From positions 1-41,082 of the forward strand of contig CAUZHN010000018.1 of the NCBI GenBank assembly GCA_963579625.1: a stretch of DNA of 41,082 nt, given 5' to 3'. The notes under the pieces are model-generated. The model ran no database searches. It worked only from the letters and a program-made list of their open reading frames with translations, and was not told the DNA's origin. Numbering within the stretch: the stretch's first letter is position 1; each line of letters opens with the position of its first letter. This DNA is from JAAXGI01 sp963579625. Its GTDB lineage: Bacteria; Gemmatimonadota; Gemmatimonadetes; Longimicrobiales; Gaopeijiaceae. This document shows, piece after piece, positions 25,215 through 32,994 of the stretch. Both the position numbers and the translations under genes were made by a program.

Positions 25215-26150
25215 GTGGCTCCGATCCATCGACCCAAGATAGAGCTAAGCCAACCCGTTCCACCCGAGGTTGAGGCCGGCATCGACCTCACGTTGCAGGT
25301 CCGAGTGTCGTGTCCCTCAGGCTGTGATCTCCGAGGCAATTTGGTCCAAGTCATATCGCCAGATGGACTCCTGCTGATGAGCGAACTGGTGACGTACGAC
25401 GATGAGGCGAACGAAACCGAAGCCTTCAGTGTGACTGTTCCTTCTCAGGTTGCCGAGCATTCCTGGACTGTCTCGGTCCCCGGACACCAGACTGAGGAAG
25501 TCGTGCATGAGGAGTGCTCTCTCATCATTCCGTTCACGACCCGACCGCATTCAACGAGCATGGCGGTATGGGACGTTGCCTCGCCCGTGGTGATCGGCAG
25601 TTCCTTTCGTGTGAAAGTGGGGGTCAAGTGTTCACCCGGCTGTCCTCTGACCGGGGAACTTGTTGAGGTCCGAGATGAAAGGGGGAAGAAAATCGGGGGC
25701 GGAAGGCTCGGCCAAACCCCGTGGCCCGAGACCACTGCGCTTTACTGCACGGAAGTGGATCTTATCGCTCCTTCCGGCGAAGGAATGAATTCTTGGTCAG
25801 CGGACTGTAACATCGAAGGATTGGAATTGCCGCACTTGAGTGCGTCTGCTGGATTCAGCTTCCGCGTCGTAGGACCACCGGAGCATAGGGTAACAGTGAA
25901 AGTCATCACGAAGGATACGGAAGCTCCACTTGAGAACGCTGATGTTCGACTAGGATTTTACCGTGCCTCAACCGACGAAAGCGGAGTGGCGACCCTCGAC
26001 CTAACCAACGGTACGTACGATCTCAACGTCGTGAAGCCAGGTTTCGAGACGCTGCCCCAGACGATCGCCGTGACGCAGGATGTTACGGTCCAGGTTGATG
26101 CTACCGTCGCACCCGATCCCGCATCGGAGGACGACCACCTTTGGATGTGA
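25215..26150 (+). CDS. Tandem Ig-like protein with CxxxC loops, paralogue 1 (unknown family)
   Basis: 311 residues from a GTG that directly follows an in-frame TAG. There is no signal peptide or transmembrane helix. Three beta modules are visible. Module 1 (about 10-105) has SCPSGCDLRG (Cys33, Cys37). Module 2 (about 110-215) has KCSPGCPLTG (Cys139, Cys143). Module 3 (about 222-300) is carboxypeptidase-regulatory-like (PLENADVRLGFYRASTDESG, GTYDLNVVKPGFETLP). It aligns over its full length with the gene product at 34689. Both share the CxxxC loops, W84 (HSW), His98 (VVH), His112 (TRPH), WDV at 119-121, and PWP/LWP. No family is recognised. Possible roles are a metal-binding scaffold, an adhesin-like cargo or an oxidoreductase partner. 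The ribosome site is weak. Confidence 0.75.
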   Translation: MAPIHRPKIELSQPVPPEVEAGIDLTLQVRVSCPSGCDLRGNLVQVISPDGLLLMSELVTYDDEANETEAFSVTVPSQVAEHSWTVSVPGHQTEEVVHEECSLIIPFTTRPHSTSMAVWDVASPVVIGSSFRVKVGVKCSPGCPLTGELVEVRDERGKKIGGGRLGQTPWPETTALYCTEVDLIAPSGEGMNSWSADCNIEGLELPHLSASAGFSFRVVGPPEHRVTVKVITKDTEAPLENADVRLGFYRASTDESGVATLDLTNGTYDLNVVKPGFETLPQTIAVTQDVTVQVDATVAPDPASEDDHLWM

Positions 26151-26177
26151 AGACTCATCCCCACGCTCGGGAGAGCG

Positions 26178-26414
26178 TTAATCACACCTGCTACAGTTGT
26201 ACTCAGTGCCAATCTCGTTCCCGGAGGCATCCTGTAGTGGCTTACTGGAGCAGACGAACCCCTCATATATCCATCCAGCAAGACGGGACGAAAGTGTAGA
26301 GGTATAATCGTCGTCAAAGGGAATGCGGACCGTTCGGGTCTGTTCCCAGCACTCCGTTGGGCTCGAACACGCGACTAAAACCACCGCGCAAACCACGGGG
26401 ACCGTTATCTTCAT
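26178..26414 (-). CDS. Small Cys-rich lipoprotein
   Basis: 78 residues. The lipobox is LVAC (Cys16), preceded by a short basic start (MKIT) and a hydrophobic core. The mature part has five Cys besides the one at position 9: the lipidated Cys16, then 22, 55, 74 and 77, the last two in CSRCD. Disulfides or a bound metal are possible. An AAGGGTGAAG stretch precedes the ATG. It is convergent with the paralogue gene at 25215 (27 bases apart) and lies downstream of the MBL-fold gene on the same strand. No family was recognised. Confidence 0.7.
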   Translation of the reverse strand: MKITVPVVCAVVLVACSSPTECWEQTRTVRIPFDDDYTSTLSSRLAGWIYEGFVCSSKPLQDASGNEIGTEYNCSRCD

Positions 26415-26537
26415 GTGATCTTCACCCTTGGGGCGCTAAGACTTCCACGAACTGTTACATAGGCAAAGAAACGTTCGCCACACCCTGTTCGTCTCCGCGC
26501 TACCCAGATCTTAGCGCACCCCAATTGAATGCCCAAT

Positions 26538-27626
26538 CTAGCGATAAGCCTTACTGAATCCGTTCCGCCCATTCGTCACGGTCAGAGAACCGTCGACGTA
26601 ACCTGACACCTTAATCCAATAGGCTTCACCGTTATGCGCTGGTGGAGGAGGGACTCCCGGTCCTCGTCTAGGATTAGGCAGAGGCGCAAGAGGCATGACA
26701 GACTGCGTCTCGTCGATCGGATTCGCGATGAACAGACCGGGTACCGTGTACTCCTGTCCGCTCAGTTGAGAGAAATGCAGCTGCCAGAGGTCTTCCAATC
26801 CGGGAGCGGAGTGCAGCACTCGCATCGCCTCGGGTTGTCCGCCCTTGCGCGTGCCGTTGTTCATGATGGCCACCCGTGGTTGGATGGCGTGAACGAGGAC
26901 TTCTGCGTTGGAGCTGGGTTGTCCATGATGGGAGACCACGAGTAGATCGACCGTTCCGATCGGATTGTTCGGACACATCAGTTGGAACTCCGTGTTGACC
27001 GTAAGGTCGCCCAAGTGAAGGACGCGGAACTCGCCGAACCGAGCGAGAATGCCCACCGACTGTGCGTTCTCGCCGTTGTCCTCCTCCTGCGGAACGAAAT
27101 CGGCACAGAAACGGTTGGGTGCGCCACCGCCAGGCAGGGTCTGCTCAATAACTCGCTTCGCGGATGCAAGCACTGTGATGTCGACACCTGCGATATCGAG
27201 CCGATCCCCCGGTGTGACGACGGTATGCTCCGCACGCTGGTAGAGCGCCGGATATGTCGTGTTAAGGAATTCAAGCGCGGGGGCACTAGACTCGACGGTG
27301 GGGCCGTGGTCGATAAAGTGGCGCACAGCGACTTGATTTGTTAGTTCCTGCATCGCCCCATAGTGATCGCCATGCCAGTGGGTTGTGACTAAGTGGTCGA
27401 TCTCAGTGACGCCTGCGTCACGCATCGCCTCTACAATCCGTCCGGCATCTCGCTCAGCATTCGCTCCCCCGTTTCCAGTATCGATCAGCAGGGACTCCCC
27501 AGCGGGAGACACGAAGAGGGTTGCGCCGCCACCCTCTGCGTCGATTAGGTAGATATCCAGACTCTCCTGAGCTCGCGCCGTAGTTAGGGGAACGGCCAGA
27601 AGTACCACCAAAGCAAACGTCCGCAT
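26538..27626 (-). CDS. Secreted MBL-fold (ComEC-like) hydrolase
   Basis: 362 residues from ATG 27626, chosen for an AGGAGG five bases upstream; the open frame reaches 27713. The signal peptide ends ARA-Q at 20. The metallo-beta-lactamase core has THWHGDH (His83, His85, Asp87, His88), HLGDL for the bridging Asp, and SHHG near 245, matching the ComEC/Rec2-type subgroup. It should bind two metals and hydrolyse an ester-like bond, possibly phosphodiester. The C-terminus has a Pro-rich linker (PLPNPRRGPGVPPPP) and a short beta domain ending FSKAYR. It is divergent from the NosR-like gene. Confidence 0.87.
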   Translation of the reverse strand: MRTFALVVLLAVPLTTARAQESLDIYLIDAEGGGATLFVSPAGESLLIDTGNGGANAERDAGRIVEAMRDAGVTEIDHLVTTHWHGDHYGAMQELTNQVAVRHFIDHGPTVESSAPALEFLNTTYPALYQRAEHTVVTPGDRLDIAGVDITVLASAKRVIEQTLPGGGAPNRFCADFVPQEEDNGENAQSVGILARFGEFRVLHLGDLTVNTEFQLMCPNNPIGTVDLLVVSHHGQPSSNAEVLVHAIQPRVAIMNNGTRKGGQPEAMRVLHSAPGLEDLWQLHFSQLSGQEYTVPGLFIANPIDETQSVMPLAPLPNPRRGPGVPPPPAHNGEAYWIKVSGYVDGSLTVTNGRNGFSKAYR

Positions 27627-27823
27627 CAATGCCTCCTTCCTAGAGTCCGTCGGTGATTCTCCCAGGAGCCATCGTAGTAGCGCCACACTATAATGGCCAC
27701 CATCATCTAACAAGACATATCCGCACCTGGAACCGCGCTGTTGCTTGTCTCAACAAACCTGGCCCACCGTTGTAGTCAGGTGGCCGGTTACGAGAACCGA
27801 CATTGAGTGAGGGCTGGCATACC

Positions 27824-30004
27824 ATGAGCCTGACACACCTCCAAGACAGCGTCGCCGCTACGAGTCGATGGCCACGGGCTGCTGTATCACTTACAGGTGT
27901 GGTCTTCGTGCTCCTTTCTCCAACGACAGCCACCGCTCAGGCGGGGCCAGAAGTCACCCCCGATTTGCTCGAGTACGTACTGCCAGCAGCTGACCGCTTC
28001 GGACCCAAGCGGGGAGATCCTCCCGTCTTCGAGGGATTTCGAATCAACAACTCGAACGGCAACCAAACTCTGGTTGGCTATGCCTTTCTCACCTCCGACG
28101 TCCCGCCAGAGGAGCGCGGTTATAACGGGCCTATCGACGTGCTGGTCGGAATGGATTTGGAGGGGACGCTGACCGGCGTCGAGGTAATCAGCTACCGGGA
28201 ATCGCTCCGGGAAAGTCGCGGCGACTTCCTCCGCCGTCCCAGCTTCCAACTCCAGTTCGGTGGGAAGCACATCACCGATGTGTTTCGGTTGAGGCAGGAC
28301 GTCGACGGCATTACCGGTGCAACGATTACCGTCGCTGCAATGGCCACTGGGATCCGAAACGCGTCTCGACGGGTCGCGCGAGCACATCTGGGGCGCTCAG
28401 GTCCGGACGAATTTCCCAGACACATAGGTACGATCGACCTGGACGAACTGGACGCACTGTCGTGGGAGGAGCTTTTCATCGACGGGCTTGCCAGGCAACT
28501 CATAGTCCCAGAGGGAGACTCGATCCGGCTCTCGCTCTCTCTGGTCTACCTCCGCGAACCTGCGATCGGCGAGATGTTGCTTGGCCCGAGCCGCTTTCAG
28601 GAGGGAATCGAAGGATTGGGGATCCGGGCTGAAGAAGATCACCTAATGATGTTCGGGCTCAGCGGGCCCGACTCCTTCGTCTTTCGAGCAAGCACATTGT
28701 TGTTCGCACAGGGCTCCGACACGATCTCCGTATCTGCGGAAGACTTTTCCCTTGTCGGTCTACTCACAGAGGGAAAAGTCCAGCGTCAGGTCCGCCGTGC
28801 AGGACTGCTGTCGGTCGACCAGGACCTCGACCCGAGCAGACCTTTCGAGATCGTTCTCGACCTCAGTCCCGAGGGAGGTGTCTTCGTGACTGAGTATGCA
28901 GTAACGGGGGAGGAGCCCGTCCTGGCCGCTAATCCGAACTCTGGCAGGGCGAACGCTGAGCCCAGCGATCCCGAGCCCCCCCCCCTGGCAGTAGAGAACA
29001 CTGGAAGCGCTGTAGTGGAGAGCAGACTCGAAGCCGATCCGACCGAGACACTCGTCGGATTGGCCAGACGGACGGAAGGGGCAACTCCTGCTTCTTCGGG
29101 ACCGGCAGCCGACCTCTCCTCCTTCCTCTTCTCCGGTGCCGAGGAGGATGAAACGGCGCTCAAGACGATTCTTGGCAGAACCTCCGTGGCACGCGTCGGT
29201 GGGTTGCTCGCGCTTCTGGGACTCGCAACCTGGGCCTTCCTCGGCAAAGGAATCCGACTTCGCTGGATCACGCTAGCTGCCACGCTTTTTCTCTTGGGCT
29301 TCATCGATGGGGGGTTTCTATCGATTTCGCATATCATAGCGGGGATTTCGGTCGGGCCAGGAGTATATCTCGCTGATATTCCGCTCCTTCTCCTCGTCAT
29401 GTTCACGCTCGTTACAACGCTCCTCTGGGGAAGGGTCTTCTGCGGGTTCCTGTGTCCGTTCGGAGCCCTTCAGGACTTCCTCGAGTGGATCGTGCCCGAC
29501 AAACTTCGTCGTGAGCTCCCACGCTCCGTGCACGGGCGCGCCCTGCTCGTGAAGTACCCGATCCTGATACTCGTTCTGGCTCCCGCACTAGCGGGGGGAG
29601 GTGTCAGCCTCTTTCATTACTTCGAACCGTTTGGAACGGTTTTCTACTGGAGCGCCTCACCACTCCTCTGGACGATCGCTATCGTTTTTCTAGGTGTTTC
29701 GGCAATAGTGCCTCGCTTTTACTGCCGCTATGTCTGTCCTCTAGGTGCAGCGTTGGCGATCAGCTCCCTCCTCTCTCCTTTCCGCATCCGGCGAGTCGAG
29801 CAGTGCAATTGGTGCAGGGTGTGCGAGCATAAGTGTCCCACTGGTGCCATCCATGGCCCGAATATCGACTTCAAGGAATGTGTCCGTTGCAATATCTGTG
29901 AGATCCAGCTCATCGAGCGGGCGGGAGCCTGTGGCCATGAGGTAGAGGACATCCGGCAGAAACTAGTGAAATTGCCGATGGCTGGCGCGGAAGGATTCTA
30001 CTAG
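27824..30004 (+). CDS. NosR/NapH-like flavin and iron-sulfur membrane protein
   Basis: 726 residues from ATG 27824; a TTG lies seven codons earlier. A signal segment (about 18-38) leads to a periplasmic FMN-binding domain with the flavinylation motif DGITGATIT (161-169, Thr169 the likely FMN site). A long middle domain and Pro-rich linker follow, then five or six transmembrane helices (from about 460) carrying CGFLCPFGALQDFL and CRYVCPLGAAL. At the end is a ferredoxin-like tail: CNWCRVCEHKCP, and CVRCNIC with a distant fourth Cys. This is the NosR layout, a quinol-to-periplasm electron route. No nosZ or other nos gene is in the window, so it is called NosR-like only. The second cluster spacing is unusual. 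Confidence 0.87.
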   Translation: MSLTHLQDSVAATSRWPRAAVSLTGVVFVLLSPTTATAQAGPEVTPDLLEYVLPAADRFGPKRGDPPVFEGFRINNSNGNQTLVGYAFLTSDVPPEERGYNGPIDVLVGMDLEGTLTGVEVISYRESLRESRGDFLRRPSFQLQFGGKHITDVFRLRQDVDGITGATITVAAMATGIRNASRRVARAHLGRSGPDEFPRHIGTIDLDELDALSWEELFIDGLARQLIVPEGDSIRLSLSLVYLREPAIGEMLLGPSRFQEGIEGLGIRAEEDHLMMFGLSGPDSFVFRASTLLFAQGSDTISVSAEDFSLVGLLTEGKVQRQVRRAGLLSVDQDLDPSRPFEIVLDLSPEGGVFVTEYAVTGEEPVLAANPNSGRANAEPSDPEPPPLAVENTGSAVVESRLEADPTETLVGLARRTEGATPASSGPAADLSSFLFSGAEEDETALKTILGRTSVARVGGLLALLGLATWAFLGKGIRLRWITLAATLFLLGFIDGGFLSISHIIAGISVGPGVYLADIPLLLLVMFTLVTTLLWGRVFCGFLCPFGALQDFLEWIVPDKLRRELPRSVHGRALLVKYPILILVLAPALAGGGVSLFHYFEPFGTVFYWSASPLLWTIAIVFLGVSAIVPRFYCRYVCPLGAALAISSLLSPFRIRRVEQCNWCRVCEHKCPTGAIHGPNIDFKECVRCNICEIQLIERAGACGHEVEDIRQKLVKLPMAGAEGFY

Positions 30005-30104
30005 CTGACCGGGAGGTCCAAATGGCCTTGGCGCCCTTAAAATCGTAGCCTCCCGTGGGCTGAACAGCACTCTAAAAAACCAATGCCGTGGCAAGAAGAT
30101 TTTC

Positions 30105-30136
30105 TTGACAGGAGGGGATAAACGGGTAATTTTAAT
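30105..30136 (+). promoter_or_regulatory. Possible sigma-70-type promoter for the cytochrome-PHM gene
   Basis: A perfect TTGACA (30105-30110) is followed by an AT-rich stretch. TTTAAT at 30131-30136 (five of six to TATAAT) gives a 20-base spacer; TAATTT at 30127 gives 16. The gene starts at 30178. Spacing is not ideal, so this is tentative. Confidence 0.35.
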
Positions 30137-30177
30137 CGGATTAGTGGGAACGAATCATCCGCCCATTGGAGAACATC

Positions 30178-31533
30178 ATGAGAGACATGAATTCGCATTC
30201 CCGGCGTCCACGTGGTTTCTGGGCATTGGTACCGGGACTGGTCGCTGTAGCCCTTATGGGTTTCCAGGGAGAGGCGTTCTCTCAGCAGGGTGCTGATGAT
30301 GCGGTGACCTTTACCAGGGACATCGCCCCGCTACTTCAAGAGAACTGCCAGGCGTGCCATCAGCCCGGCCAGATCGCACCCATGTCACTCATGACATATG
30401 AGGAAGTACGTCCCTGGGCGCCGATAATCCGCGAAAAGGTCGTCACCCAGGAGATGCCGCCGTATCATTACGACACGAATATCGGCATTCAGGAACTCAT
30501 AGAAGACAAACGGCTTTCCGAGAGGGAAATCGCCACGATCGCGGCCTGGGTAGATAGCGGTGCTCCCCAAGGCGATCCGGCGGACATGCCGCCGCCCGTC
30601 GAATGGCCCGACCCGAGTGAGTGGCTATTCGCGGAGCAGTTCGGCCAGCCAGACCTCATAGTTCCATCAAAACCCATTAACATTCCGGCCGCGGGCCAGG
30701 ACTTGTGGTGGGAGCCTCTCGTGGAGATCCCAATCGCCGAGGACCGCTATATCAAAGCCATCGAGGTCAAGCCCTCGGTTCCGGGCCGTAGGGTGATACA
30801 CCACGCGAACACATCCCTGTACTTAGAGACCGACGATGGTAGTCTGGAAAGCGTCGGGCGCTCTCGCTTCACGGAATATGCTTCTGGAAAATTGGGAGAA
30901 ATCATCCCTGAGGGCGCCGGTCGAATACTTCCCGCGAACTCCTTCATTCGCTGGAGCATACACATTTTCCCGAATGGCGAGGCCGTCGAGAACGAGGTGA
31001 CCGAACTCGGCTTCTGGCTCCATCCGAAGGGCTATGAGCCGGAGTTCGAGCAGGACCTGGCCAGCTACCGTATGGTGGGCGATCTCGACATTCCCCCCAA
31101 TGGCACTCAGATGGTACAGGGCTTCCACTCATGGGATCACCCGGTTCGTCTCGACAGCTTCCAGCCTCACGGGCATCTTCGGCTGACAGCGGCTTCCCTC
31201 GAGGTCTTCTATCCGGAGACGGGTGAGCGGGAAACCATGAGCTTGATCAGCAACTGGAATGCCGAGTGGCAATTGAGCCACATTTACGAACAAGATGTTG
31301 CGCCATTGCTTCCTGCGGGAGCAGTGATGGTTGTTACTCAATGGTACGACAACACGGCAGACAATCCACACAACCCGGATCCTGATGTGTGGGTCTACCG
31401 GGGTAGCCGCACCGGTGATGAGATGTCTCACGCCTGGATTGCCGTAACCCACCTGGACCAGGACGGCTACGAACGGATCAAGGCTGAGAGAGAAGAAGCA
31501 AAAACTGTGGTCGCCGGCGACAGCGGCGGCTAA
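30178..31533 (+). CDS. Cytochrome c fused to a copper monooxygenase (PHM-like) domain
   Basis: 451 residues from ATG 30178 with GGAG six bases upstream; an in-frame TTG lies four codons earlier. The signal peptide ends AFS-Q near 35. Residues 45-130 form a small cytochrome domain with CQACH (57-61) and a likely Met ligand in QEMPPY. From about 165 to the end is a double beta-sandwich like the peptidylglycine alpha-hydroxylating type. It has an HH pair (208-209), His262, HGH (331-333) and a Met in GDEMSHAW (416). These correspond to the two copper sites of that family (His, His, His and His, His, Met). A heme electron donor fused to a copper oxygenase is implied. The substrate is unknown. It is probably periplasmic. 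Confidence 0.85.
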   Translation: MRDMNSHSRRPRGFWALVPGLVAVALMGFQGEAFSQQGADDAVTFTRDIAPLLQENCQACHQPGQIAPMSLMTYEEVRPWAPIIREKVVTQEMPPYHYDTNIGIQELIEDKRLSEREIATIAAWVDSGAPQGDPADMPPPVEWPDPSEWLFAEQFGQPDLIVPSKPINIPAAGQDLWWEPLVEIPIAEDRYIKAIEVKPSVPGRRVIHHANTSLYLETDDGSLESVGRSRFTEYASGKLGEIIPEGAGRILPANSFIRWSIHIFPNGEAVENEVTELGFWLHPKGYEPEFEQDLASYRMVGDLDIPPNGTQMVQGFHSWDHPVRLDSFQPHGHLRLTAASLEVFYPETGERETMSLISNWNAEWQLSHIYEQDVAPLLPAGAVMVVTQWYDNTADNPHNPDPDVWVYRGSRTGDEMSHAWIAVTHLDQDGYERIKAEREEAKTVVAGDSGG

Positions 31534-31595
31534 GAGAGACGCAGCGCCTGCGGAGACTTCCGAAACGCGCAGCTGGTTGGTTGCGTCATGAACTG

Positions 31596-31748
31596 ATGGG
31601 GGACCTGGGAAACCTCGAAATCGAGAGGGTTCTAAGGCCCCCATTGGTGTATTCCCTGGTTTTTACCGCGGCCCTGCTTGCTTTAGTATCCGCTGTGAGT
31701 ATGCTCACCCCGGGCAACATTCCGTGGGCCATCTTTCCGCTAGTATAG
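31596..31748 (+). CDS. Possible 50-residue single-pass membrane peptide
   Basis: A short frame from ATG 31596 to TAG 31748, fitting between the genes at 30178 and 31784. It begins MGDLGNLEIERVLRPP, has one hydrophobic helix (VYSLVFTAALLALVSAVSML) and ends TPGNIPWAIFPLV. The charged-then-hydrophobic layout looks like a real small membrane protein. No ribosome site is visible before the ATG, and the frame is open upstream, so an earlier TTG at 31581 or translational coupling to the preceding gene is possible. Confidence 0.4.
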   Translation: MGDLGNLEIERVLRPPLVYSLVFTAALLALVSAVSMLTPGNIPWAIFPLV

Positions 31749-31783
31749 CTGGGCTGACTGATCATCATGAGGGGGGTTAAACA

Positions 31784-32734
31784 ATGAAAACCTGGGTGGC
31801 CATTGGAAGCATCGCGATAGCGCTTGTCCTCGGAACATCTTTGGAGGCACAAAGGAGGTTTCCAGGGGCAGCGGAGGCTACCAGTGGTCGTGCCATAACT
31901 CCTGCCTTCGAGGGGTGGTATGAGAACCCCGATGGCACCTACACCCTCTCCTTCGGTTATTTCAACCGCGACAGCGAAGAAGTATTCGAAATCCCTATCG
32001 GGCCGGACAACTTCATCGAGCCGGCCCGTTTCGACGGCCGACAACCCACGATCCTCTCGACTCGCCGGCACACAGGTGTGTTTACCGTGACCATCCAAAG
32101 GGATTTTGCAAGCGAGGGCGGCCGGGTCGTCTGGACGTTGCGTAACCAAGGCGAGACCTATTCGGTACCGGGAAGGATTGGGGCGGCGGCGTATCAGCTT
32201 CACTACCTCCCCATGGCTATGGGCTCCCTGCCACCGCTACTCAAGTTGACCCCGGATGGCCTGGAGCTATGGGGCAACATGACACACGTCGGAGACCCGC
32301 GCGTGCCCTCGACATGGGAAGCAGAAGATCCGATCGGGAGTCTCAGCAATCCCCTTCCGGTAGTGGCGTCGGTGGGGACACCGCTGACACTGACGGCTTG
32401 GGCAGCGGACAGACTCGCCCCAGGCGCGGAGCGCGATCCCGTTGATACAAGCCTGACGTGGTTTATACATCAAGGGCCAGGGCTCAACATGGTGGACTTC
32501 CTTGGGGACGAGCCCGATCCGAATGATGGGGGTTTCGGTCGCCCCCCCCCGGGACCCAATGCTGTCCAAATTCCTCGCGATTCGGACGGTTCTGGGACCG
32601 TGACAGCGGTTTTCAGCGTGCCAGGCGAATACCTGCTGCGCGTCCGAGCGGATAACTTCAATCCCGTCGACAGCTCTTCCGGTGACCAGTGCTGCTGGAC
32701 ACACGGATACGTCCAGGTGACCGTTTCACCCTAG
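31784..32734 (+). CDS. Secreted Ig-like protein of unknown function
   Basis: 316 residues, GAGGGGGG-type ribosome site before the ATG. The signal peptide ends LEA-Q at about 22. The mature part is beta-rich. An N-terminal module reads AFEGWYENPDGTYTLSFGYFNR (split between about 40 and 62). A conserved segment WTLRNQGETYSVPGRIG and a C-terminal Ig/PKD-like module (TAVFSVPGEYLLRVRADNFN) follow. Similar secreted proteins accompany quinoproteins and cytochromes in such genomes, to my knowledge without an assigned function. Two adjacent Cys lie near the end (QCCWTHGY). It is probably in the unit starting at 30178. Confidence 0.75.
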   Translation: MKTWVAIGSIAIALVLGTSLEAQRRFPGAAEATSGRAITPAFEGWYENPDGTYTLSFGYFNRDSEEVFEIPIGPDNFIEPARFDGRQPTILSTRRHTGVFTVTIQRDFASEGGRVVWTLRNQGETYSVPGRIGAAAYQLHYLPMAMGSLPPLLKLTPDGLELWGNMTHVGDPRVPSTWEAEDPIGSLSNPLPVVASVGTPLTLTAWAADRLAPGAERDPVDTSLTWFIHQGPGLNMVDFLGDEPDPNDGGFGRPPPGPNAVQIPRDSDGSGTVTAVFSVPGEYLLRVRADNFNPVDSSSGDQCCWTHGYVQVTVSP

Positions 32735-32994
32735 ATGGGGAAAAAGTTGATTGACGAGCGCCAAGTGTTCGACCCCTCCTTCTTGGGTGGCGCACGCTAC
32801 CCTCGGAAGTTGCCAAATAAAGCACAAAAGCACACTTTGATCCTGTTCACAGCTGGCTGTGGTGCCAGACCCATCGGTGGTGTGTGCAAGAGTAAAAGCA
32901 CCCCCTACCTACAACATCTACAGCCTGTTCAACCTAGAGTCTTACTACCACGCTCCCGCAGGCTCCCCTAAAAACCTGAAGAGAGGATGGAAGC
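32735..32994. other. Intergenic region before the FAD oxidoreductase
   Basis: 260 bases with no supported gene. A short palindromic hairpin (CACAGC...GCTGTG, 32848-32861) is the only structure seen. It presumably holds the promoter of the gene at 32995. Confidence 0.45.

Noticed and set aside
28786..29406. 206-codon minus-strand frame inside the NosR-like gene
   Set aside because: Ser/Pro/Arg-rich antisense product without features; the sense strand has all the cofactor motifs.
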